A DNA stretch of 46,399 bases from Pseudomonadales bacterium (GTDB taxonomy: Bacteria; Pseudomonadota; Gammaproteobacteria; Pseudomonadales; Azotimanducaceae). The notes below the pieces were generated by a model that did no database searches, had not been told where the DNA came from, and worked only from the letters and a program-made list of their open reading frames with translations. This document shows, one piece after another, positions 36,226 through 44,200 of the stretch. The stretch covers positions 1-46,399 of the forward strand of contig SLTB01000069.1 in the NCBI GenBank assembly GCA_007130155.1. The letters are read 5' to 3'. Each line of letters opens with the position of its first letter. Positions within the stretch are counted from its first letter, which is position 1. A program made the translations under genes and the position numbers.

Positions 36226-36233
36226 GGTCTGGG

Positions 36234-37232
36234 GTGCCCAAGCAAAGTTCGGATCGACTCGCAGCTGGTCTGCTGGTCGCTACGCCGCTGCTGATGTTCG
36301 TCGCTCTATGGATCGGACCGGTGGCGGTGAGCCCGCTGGCCTTGTTCGATGATCCGGTGGCGCGCACCATCGTCTTCGAATTGCGACTGCCGCGTATCCT
36401 AGCGGCGGCGCTGATCGGTTCGGCCCTCGGCGCCGCCGGTGCCCTGCTGCAGGCTCTATTGCGTAATCCCCTGGCTGACCCGGCCCTGATCGGCGTCTCC
36501 GGTGGAGCTGCTCTTGGCGCTGCCTGCATGCTGGCCATTGGCGGTTCTGGCAGCCTGGCGCTGGGCCTGCCGGTCCCGTTGGCAGCCTTCGTCGGTGCCC
36601 TCGCTGCCACGCTACTGGTCTGGCGGCTCGGTGCCGTGCGGGGGCATCTACAGCTGTCCGCCATTCTGCTGGCCGGCGTCGCCATCAACACCCTTGCCGG
36701 CGCCCTGGTCGGCCTGCTGCTGACCTTCGCCAACGACCCCGTCCTGCGCGCCACTACGTTCTGGCTGTTTGGCAGCCTGACGGAGGTCCGTTGGCCATCG
36801 CTGCTGCTTCTGCTGCTGCTGGTGCCACCGGCAGTGTTCCATCTGGAGCGCCGGGCTATCGCCCTTGATGTCTATCAGCTCGGGGACATCGAGGCCCGCC
36901 ACGCTGGCACGGATGTCAGGCGCCTGCAGTGGGAAGGGGTCATACTGGCCAGTCTGCTCACCGGCCTGGCCGTGGCCAGTGCCGGCATCATTGGCTTCAT
37001 CGGCCTCATGGTGCCGCACTTCATGCGCATGCTCGGTGGCCCAGGTCATCGCGGCCGCTTCCTGCAATCCGCCCTGGGCGGCGCCCTGCTGCTACTCATT
37101 GCCGACGCCTTTGCGCGCACGGCGGCTGCGCCTGCAGAAATTCCGGTGGGTCTGCTCACCGCCCTGCTCGGAGCGCCCTTCTTTCTGTGGCTGCTGCGCC
37201 GGGAACTCGGCCGCGGTGCGTTGGGCGGCTGA
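36234..37232 (+). CDS. FecCD/BtuC-family ABC transporter permease
   Basis: 332 residues, about nine to ten membrane helices. LRLPRILAAALIGSALGAAGALLQALLRNPLADPALIGVSGGAALGA (about 51-97) is the signature of permeases for siderophores, haem and cobalamin; GLMVPHFMRMLGGPGHRGRF is the conserved coupling-helix region. The GTG start at 36234 follows gagg, 8 bp after fbiC, so it belongs to the F420 operon. No substrate-binding protein or TonB receptor is encoded nearby. The substrate is unknown: haem, cobalamin or siderophore from family knowledge, or an F420-related molecule from context. Confidence 0.88.
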   Translation: MPKQSSDRLAAGLLVATPLLMFVALWIGPVAVSPLALFDDPVARTIVFELRLPRILAAALIGSALGAAGALLQALLRNPLADPALIGVSGGAALGAACMLAIGGSGSLALGLPVPLAAFVGALAATLLVWRLGAVRGHLQLSAILLAGVAINTLAGALVGLLLTFANDPVLRATTFWLFGSLTEVRWPSLLLLLLLVPPAVFHLERRAIALDVYQLGDIEARHAGTDVRRLQWEGVILASLLTGLAVASAGIIGFIGLMVPHFMRMLGGPGHRGRFLQSALGGALLLLIADAFARTAAAPAEIPVGLLTALLGAPFFLWLLRRELGRGALGG

Positions 37233-38020
37233 TGCTCACCCTGTCCCATGCCGGATTGCTTCGAGGTGGCCGCAGCGTGCTGCAGGACATCGACCTGGAT
37301 CTCCTGCCGGGTGTCCTGATCTGCCTCTGCGGCCCCAATGGCGCCGGCAAGAGCAGCCTCATCGGCCTGTGTGCGGGTGACCTCGCACCGAGCACCGGCA
37401 AGGTCAGCCTGCACGGCGTCTCCCCGGCGCACTCCCCGCCTGACGAGCTTGCCCTGCTGCGGGCCGTCATGCCCCAGAGTCCAGCCCTGGAACATCCCTT
37501 TCCAGTCGCGGACGTGGTCGCACTCGGATCACCGGCCACCCACATGGCGGATCGGGAAAGCGTTCTCCATGAGCTCGGCTGCGCAGACCTGATGTCGCGC
37601 ATCTACACGGAGCTTTCTGGCGGCGAGCGACGACTGGTGCAGCTGGCCAGGGTCTTCCTGCAGGCAGAGCGGGCCAACGAGCGCGGCCATTGTCCCTGGC
37701 TGCTGCTCGATGAACCCGTGAGCCAACTCGACCTCGGCCGAAGCCACCAGGTGATGACGGCCCTGCAGGCGCGCGCGGCCCGCGGGCTGGGCATAATAAC
37801 CGTCATGCACGACGTCGAGCTGGCCAGCCGCCATGCCGAGCGCCTGCTGGTCCTCGCCAACGGCAGGGTGATCGCCGACGGTGATCCAGTGGCTGCCTTA
37901 AGCGAGAACACGATTCAACAAGCCTGGCAAATCGAAGCAAGCATCGCAGCGGAGTCACCCGGATCCGGGGTCCGGGTCCGGGTGATCCGAACATCAGGTC
38001 GAGGCGCGGCTGCCAACTGA
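37232..38020 (+). CDS. ABC transporter ATP-binding protein (HmuV/BtuD-like)
   Basis: 262 residues from the ATG at 37232, overlapping the permease stop by one base. Walker A is GPNGAGKSS (34-42), the signature LSGGERR (128-134), Walker B LLLDEP (157-162) and switch His in VMHDVELA. The sequence resembles haem-import ATPases (HmuV), including the C-terminal segment VIADGDPVAALSENTIQQAW. It energises the permease encoded just before it and ends the F420 operon; an LLM gene converges 66 bp further on. Confidence 0.88.
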   Translation: MLTLSHAGLLRGGRSVLQDIDLDLLPGVLICLCGPNGAGKSSLIGLCAGDLAPSTGKVSLHGVSPAHSPPDELALLRAVMPQSPALEHPFPVADVVALGSPATHMADRESVLHELGCADLMSRIYTELSGGERRLVQLARVFLQAERANERGHCPWLLLDEPVSQLDLGRSHQVMTALQARAARGLGIITVMHDVELASRHAERLLVLANGRVIADGDPVAALSENTIQQAWQIEASIAAESPGSGVRVRVIRTSGRGAAAN

Positions 38021-38086
38021 TGTCGGCGTCATTCGGAGCCGGGTCCATTTTCGAAAGTCATGATAGGCAAAGCTGTTCGTCCCGCA

Positions 38087-38953
38087 TCATTCCTCGTCGA
38101 GGTCGTCCTCATCATCGATGAGTTCCTCGGCCATGCGTTCGAGAAATTCCTTCACCTGGCTGACACCGCGCTGAGGCAGCAACAGCGCCAGCCGATCGAC
38201 TCCCAGGGCCTCGTAAGCTTCGAGGTCCTCGTAGTCAGGGGTTTCTTTGGGCGTGACGGTAATCTCGAGATCACCGAGCCACTCGGGACGGTCCACGCTT
38301 TCCTCAGCGGTCTCGATACCCTCGAGGGACTCGGAGGTAGTCTCGAGGTCCATGGCGAAACCGTACCAGCCATGACACAGGCCCACGGCGCGCCGGTAGG
38401 CTGCCGGGCTCATGCCCCCGGCCACGATGGGCAGATGCCGCCCCCGGGCAGGACGCGGACGGGATTGGATCCCGGAAAAGCGGACGAAATCGCCATCGAA
38501 GCTCGGTTCGTCGCTGGACCAGAGTTCACGCAGCACCGCGATGAACTCGTCTGTGCGACGTCCCCGCTCCTCGAAAGGTACACCGAGCGCATCGAACTCC
38601 TGCTTCAGATAGCCAGCCCCCACGCCGAGAATCAGGCGACCGTCGCAAAGCACGTCGAGGCTGGCCATCTCTTTGGCCAGCACCAGCGGATTACGCTGCG
38701 CAATCAGGGTGATGCCGGTGCCGAGAAGAATTTCATCTGTGACCGCCGCCACATAGGACAGCGCCGTGGACGGATGCAGCATCGGCATCAGCGGCGACGC
38801 TGGCGAAGGCGGCTGCTGGGGGTCGGGCAACACCACGTGCTCACCCGTCCAGAGTGAGTCGAAACCCAACTCCTCAGCAAGCTCCGCAACTTCAGCCATG
38901 GCATCAGGATTGGCGCAGATGCCGAAATTAATGCCAAAAATACCGATCTTCAC
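38087..38953 (-). CDS. LLM-class F420-dependent oxidoreductase (Rv2161c-type)
   Basis: 288 residues, a luciferase-like TIM barrel. GFDSLWTGEHVVLPD, LLGTGITLIAQRNPLVLAKEMASLDVL, GRLILGVGAGYLKQEFDALGVPFEERGRRTDE and LPIVAGGMS follow the family around Rv2161c (TIGR03619), taken to use F420. The end is unusually acidic (ELIDDEDDLDEE). The start is GTG at 38953 after cggagag. It converges on the F420 operon, so three LLM families surround or flank F420 synthesis in this window. Substrate unknown. Confidence 0.85.
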   Translation of the reverse strand: MKIGIFGINFGICANPDAMAEVAELAEELGFDSLWTGEHVVLPDPQQPPSPASPLMPMLHPSTALSYVAAVTDEILLGTGITLIAQRNPLVLAKEMASLDVLCDGRLILGVGAGYLKQEFDALGVPFEERGRRTDEFIAVLRELWSSDEPSFDGDFVRFSGIQSRPRPARGRHLPIVAGGMSPAAYRRAVGLCHGWYGFAMDLETTSESLEGIETAEESVDRPEWLGDLEITVTPKETPDYEDLEAYEALGVDRLALLLPQRGVSQVKEFLERMAEELIDDEDDLDEE

Positions 38954-39590
38954 AAGCGCTCTCCGTCAGCTTGCAGGGAAACTAGCAGATGCCCTTCTTG
39001 GGCGCCATCGCAAGCCGCGCGCAGGCAGCTCCGAAGGCGCACTGCTGGCCCAAAAAACGCACCAATTCAGGTCGCGGCCGCAGACACGCCAGGGTGAGAA
39101 CCCGCAGGGTGGGCGATCCGTTTCCCTGCAGATCCAGCGAAGGTTACAGGAAACATCTCATTGTTCTGGAAAAGGCAAAACAGCTCCCGGCCGGCGAACA
39201 CGACCGTCGCACGCTGGCCATGAGGGCTGCAAACGAACCCCGAATGGGAGATGTCGGGGCCGCTGCCAAACATTGCAGGAAATCACTCGTCGTCACTGCC
39301 ACCAATACCCAGGGACATGGTGGAAGCCAGCGTCACTTTTGTAGCGGGGTCTCCATCACGCCCATCGGGGATCTTTGGTGATTCCCAAAGATGCCAACAC
39401 GGCAACGCCGCTTTGGGCTGCTCCCTGCTTCAACATGCTTCCGGAGCTGTTGTATTTCTGCAATGGTCTGGGATTCGCCATGGTCGTGACCGTGGCCTTC
39501 GCCTTCTCACGAACCATGAGGGCGCGCATTTCGCCGCCGACCCTGACCACGGATTCTTCGTGAGCAAAGTCTCGCTGCTGATACTGTTAG
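38954..39590. other. Gene-free intergenic stretch
   Basis: About 640 bp with no frame that shows a domain or good start on either strand. A small hairpin, ATCTTTGG (39371-39378) with CCAAAGAT (39385-39392), is visible. The stretch leads into the MITE-like element. It may hold decayed coding sequence, but I can identify none. Confidence 0.4.
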
Positions 39591-39840
39591 CCCGCATATC
39601 TCACCGATGGGCGAAGCGAGGGCGTGGAGATGGCGGAAAAGACAAGGCGCGCGACAGTTCGGGCGCGCAGGCGTACTTCACAGCACGTCGACCGATTCGC
39701 CGGGAGCGAATCGGGGTGCACGCAGTGCGCCCGCAGGGTGCGCACCATGGATGGTGCGCAACGGTGCAACCGCAGCGGCGGATCGTCAGGATTTACCGAC
39801 ATCTCCGCGTCCGCAGCCGTGAATCGGTGAGATTTGCGGG
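39591..39840. mobile_element. MITE-like non-autonomous element
   Basis: 250 bp bounded by 18-bp terminal inverted repeats: cccgcatatctcaccgat (39591-39608) and atcggtgagatttgcggg (39823-39840), which match at 17 of 18 positions. Both ends are flanked by TTAG (39587-39590 and 39841-39844), a 4-bp target-site duplication. The inside is too short for a transposase and shows imperfect internal palindromes (for example around ggtgcgcaccatggatggtgcgc). TIR and duplication sizes are compatible with mobilisation by an IS1380-like transposase, an inference; no such gene is in the window. Confidence 0.82.
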
Positions 39841-39882
39841 TTAGCAGTGGATTTCGTTGGCATGCTGTTGGAGCATGCCAGA

Positions 39883-40695
39883 TCAATCGCGGCGTCTGCG
39901 CGGTGGAATGCGTAAGCGCTCACCGGGTACCAGAAGCCGGCCCCGGCCTTCGCCGATGTGGAGCCTGACCACCGCCTCAAAGGCATCTGCGCTGGATTCC
40001 ACCCGCCATAGACGTTCGGGGATGAAGCCTGAGGAAGCGCCTGCCTCGGTCCCGGTAGCGAGTACCCAGCGGGCTCGAATTCGCTTAGCCAGCACCACAG
40101 CCGCTTCGAGATCCATGCTGAGGCTGAGACCCAGCATACGGATCCGCTCGACAGGCGTGATCAGCACATCCACCCCCTTATCGAGCAGTGGATGCCGCTC
40201 GGGTGCGAGATGGGGCTCGAGATAGACCCGTACTCCGTCGATCAGGGATTCGAACAGGACCCCGACACTGAAAGTACCGAAGGGAAAACGAGGGCGGATG
40301 CCAGTCAGCGCCAGACTGCCGTCAAGGTCGATCCGAGACCCAGCGCCAAGGGCGATCGTGCTGCGAAAACCCAAGCGCCTCGCCAGCGCCACAGCCCGCG
40401 GTGGCGCGACAACCCGAACACTCCGATCGAGGGCGGCCAGGGTCGGCCCATGCGCATGAGTAGGCAATGCAGATGTGAGTATGATCAGATCAGGTGGTCT
40501 GACGTCGCGTGGCCGCATCGCGACTGGGCGCTGGTGCACTCGCTTGAAGAGCCGCCCATCGCGGCCGGCCTTGAGATCATCCACCAGCCACGGATCCACA
40601 AGCAGGCGCTGGCCGCCGACGTGCATGCACCAGCACTGATAGTCGTCAATTCGCTCGATCTCGAATGTGGGCTGGGTTGCGGCCACCACGGTCAT
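39883..40695 (-). CDS. Metallo-beta-lactamase-fold protein with degenerate metal motif
   Basis: 270 residues from the ATG at 40695; the frame is open to a TTG at 40821 (312 residues; ATGs also at 40803 and 40794), and the exact start is unsure because no strong ribosome site precedes any of them. HVGGQRLLVDPWLV, DLIILTSALPTHAHGPTLAAL and VRVVAPPRAVALARRLGF resemble a cyanobacterial/plastid-type MBL-fold group. The usual HxHxDH is replaced by THAHG, leaving H-x-H only, so metal binding and hydrolase activity are doubtful. The C-terminus is very basic (PPRRRRD). Function unknown; no operon partner. Confidence 0.65.
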   Translation of the reverse strand: MTVVAATQPTFEIERIDDYQCWCMHVGGQRLLVDPWLVDDLKAGRDGRLFKRVHQRPVAMRPRDVRPPDLIILTSALPTHAHGPTLAALDRSVRVVAPPRAVALARRLGFRSTIALGAGSRIDLDGSLALTGIRPRFPFGTFSVGVLFESLIDGVRVYLEPHLAPERHPLLDKGVDVLITPVERIRMLGLSLSMDLEAAVVLAKRIRARWVLATGTEAGASSGFIPERLWRVESSADAFEAVVRLHIGEGRGRLLVPGERLRIPPRRRRD

Positions 40696-41245
40696 GCCTT
40701 CCACTGCCGGCGCAATGGGAACGGCAGCGCGGATCCCCTGACGTCGATCGGCATGCTGGGCCTCCCGGCCGGTGAACTCATGTCGCTTGGCCATTGCGGC
40801 CATCGACGTCCCGCCGAGCAATCTAACGGTCGCACCCTCAATTCACCACTCGGAAAGCCAAGGCCAGGGCTGATGCGGCCTGAACTGGATCTACCACAGG
40901 CCCGCCCTTCGGGGCCTTGAGAGAGCACTGGGTGCGACGTCTAATCGCAGCAAAGACTCCAGCAGATACAGGGGGTGTTCGCGATCGATACCATCAAGCC
41001 CCGTGCCCAGAAAGACATCCTCATGTCCTCCGGCGAAGGCAGCCGCTTCAGCCTCGTTCAGGCGATGCGGCTGCGCTGAACAAGCGCCTCCCCACCAAGG
41101 GGTGACGCCGGATTCAAACAAAACGTCACGTCGAGCCTGTGTCGCGAGAAATGAAAGACATTGTCATTACCCCTCAAAAAACAAAGAGCAGATCGGAGGT
41201 GCTTCCCCGAATCGAGCGACCGTCAAGCACCCATCGATTCATCAC
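40696..41245. other. Intergenic region upstream of the MBL-fold gene and downstream of the adhesin
   Basis: Up to 40821 it may be the N-terminal extension of the MBL-fold gene. A minus-strand frame at 40891-41121 starts only at TTG and reads partly like protein (HEDVFLGTGLDGIDREHPLYLLES), but nothing identifies it and its ends are low-complexity; it could be a remnant. No terminator for the adhesin gene is obvious, though the minus strand has a T-rich run at about 41179-41186. Confidence 0.35.
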
Positions 41246-44200
41246 TCACTGACCGCCGGAGGACAGCGCAGCCGGAGCCTTCGGCCAGATCTGCCGAACC
41301 ATGCGCAGGGCCGCCGAATTCCGTGCTGCCACGGCCATCCATTCGTCCGCCAACCGATCGATCCAGGCTGATCCCGTCTCGCCCGCGCAAGGGGCTGAAT
41401 GTGGTCCCTGAAGCGCTTCGGGTAGACACAGCGGACGCTCACGGTCGAAGTCGTAGAGGGCGATGTCCAAAAAGACCTCTTCGCCGAGGTCACTAAGCAC
41501 CTCTTCATCATCCGACTGCTGGGTTTCAGCCTGGAATTCACGCCGGGCATCCTGGTCGGGCCTTACCGTTGTCGACACCTGCCCAAGGGCGTTTCGGGCG
41601 GCAAGAAACAGACCGGCATCGATCGGCAACTCCCTCGCACGCCCCCCCCCCTGCTCCAGAACACTCATGAAGTCGTTCTGCTGAGACAGCAGCAGGCTGG
41701 TCTGAGTTGCGGCATTGGACTGGCGGATGAAGACGTCACCGCCGGACATGCCGAAGAACTGCTGCTGACCCTCGATGCGGAAACCGTCATCACTGGTACC
41801 CAGGTCAGCAGCCCCGGAGGACACGACTGCGACGAGGCTGCCTGCCCGCAGATCCGACTGGGGCGCAAACGGATTAGCAAGACGCCGGATAAGACCGCCG
41901 TCCGCAGTGTCGAGCAGCGTGAGCAGGATGTTGCCTTGAGCGGCACGCACGTCGTAGACACCGATCTCATTGAATCCGACCAGATGCACATTACCCTGGA
42001 GGGATTGGATGGTCGTCTGATTGCCCTGCGTGATGGCCCCTCCCGTGGAGATGATACTGATATCACCGAGGCTTGCCGTCAGATTGCCGTTCAGACTGAC
42101 GTTGTCCGCACTCAACGTTCGGATGCTGTTGCCGTTGGTCTGCACCGCGCCAAGCTCGAGCTCACGACTGGACCGGACGAAGAAGGACCCGATGTCGACG
42201 ATGCCGGCCGTGGCCCTAACGTCACCCACGCCAGCGAGGACCTGCAGCACTTCATCGCCGGCAGCGCCCGCCACCGCACCAAGGGTCACCAAAGCGCCCA
42301 TTGTCAGCGGATCACCAGCATTGGTGCTGTCCAACTGAGCGTCGCCAGTCAGGGTCAGCACCCCGACGTTGAGCGCCGCGCTGTCGGTGGCGACAATGCC
42401 CTTGAGATTCAGCGTGGTACCGGTGGTATCGAGTCCGCCAGCAAACAGAAAGCGGTCCGCCGGATCATTGCCGAGATGGATGCTTCCGGTGTTCTCGAAC
42501 ACTGTTGCGGCTGCCACCGTCCCGCCACCGGCCAGGCTGACGCTGGCGGCGCCAGCGCCGGAAGTGTCGAGACTGCCAAGATCGAGGGCGCCGATGAGGG
42601 TGAATGCTTCGGCCTCACCGAAGATTGCTTCTACGGCCTGAAGGCCACCATTGACGGTCACTGTGGATGCCGAGAGGAAGTCCACCGTCCCGCCGCCACT
42701 GACTCCGGCAAGGTTGGTGGCACCACCGGTGCCGGAACTCAGCTCGAGATCGAAGCCTGCGGCCACCAGCGGCCCAACGGTCAGCACAGCACCCACCGCG
42801 GTCCCGCCGTTGTTGGTGGTGTCAAAAAATGTATTGCCTGCCTGAGTCACGCTGCCCAGCGTCAGGGCCTCTCCCGCCGTACGAAGGGTCGCAAAGGTCG
42901 TGATGGGACCGGCCGCATTCAAGCCACCGGCAAAGGTCAGAACATCGCCATCGCTGCCAAAGACCGTCATGCCAGTATTGGCCAGGGTCGTAGCGCCACT
43001 GACGTCGACCCTGCTGTTGAAGGCCAGCCCCGTACTGCTGGCCGCAGCAGTCATGGATCCGGCAGCGAGGGTACTGTTGAAGTTCACCTGCGCACCTTCG
43101 GTAATAGCCAGGGCACCGGTAACGCTGGTGGCACCATTGAAGGTGACCGCGCTGTCCGCGGCGTTGCCTGCAAAACTGCCCGCCTCCAGGCTGCCCGCGA
43201 AGGTCGCGCTGTCGAGACCATTCAAGGTCAGCGCGTTGGCGACATTCACTGTGCCAGTGAATCCATAGCTGCCGCCGGCATTAACTGTCGCGAACTGGAC
43301 GTCCAGATTGCCGATACTGGCTGTTCCGGCGCCAGCAAAGGTGACGCTGCCGCCATTGCTCAGCGATGCCAGAGACAGGGCACCCACACCGGCATTCACG
43401 GTCAGGTCCTGGGCACCGCCGCTCATGGCCGCCAGAGTGATGTCGCCACCATCGCTGGCCAGGGATACCGCTCCAATCAAGGTGCTCGGGCTGGCAAAGC
43501 TGATGGCCTCACCGCTGCTGCTGACGTCTCCTGCCGTGCTGATACCGTCAGCAGCGCTGAGGGTCACGCCGGCGCCAGCGACGATGTCACCCGCTGTAGC
43601 GATCGTCATGCTGCCGGTACCGGTGAGATCTACGGCAGCACCCGCAGTCAGACGGCTCTGCAGGCTGATGCTGCCGGTCGCCAAGTTGGCTGACCCGGTG
43701 ACGTTCACGGCTTCCGTAACCGCGTCCGTGAAGGCACCACCGTTCAAAGTGGTCGTGCCCGTTCCGGCAGCCTGGGTCAGGCTGGCTGCGCGAATGCCAT
43801 TCGCGGAGAAATTGCTTGCATTGGCGATGGTCAGGGCACCGAGCCGGGTTTGATCACCCACCAGACCGGCGAAACGGATGGCGCCACTACCGGCATTGAG
43901 CGTCAAGCTCTGATTGCCATTCAGCGCAGTCGCGAAGGTCAGATCACCGCCCGCCGTAGCCATCGCCACAGGACCCGTGAGCGTGGTCGCAGAGAGGAAC
44001 TCCAGATGGCCACCGCCAGTGGTAATGTCGCCGGCCGTGCTGATCCCGTTGCTGGCCGTGAGCGATACGTCGCCAGCGACGTTCACGTGACCGGTGCTGG
44101 CGAAGGTGCTGGTATCGCTCATGGCCACCGTCAAGTTTCCGCCAGCGACGGTATTCACCGCCTGGTTCACCGCGAGCCGGGTCCCGGTGAGGCTGACATG

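Noticed and set aside
38766-39844. Plus-strand frames (38766-39344, 39251-39844) as possible genes
   Set aside because: They overlap the LLM gene or the MITE ends, have no domain or ribosome site, and differ in frame without a consistent product.
40891-41121. 76-codon minus-strand frame between the MBL-fold gene and the adhesin
   Set aside because: It begins at TTG without a ribosome site. The middle part looks protein-like, but no family could be named, so it is mentioned only within the intergenic entry.
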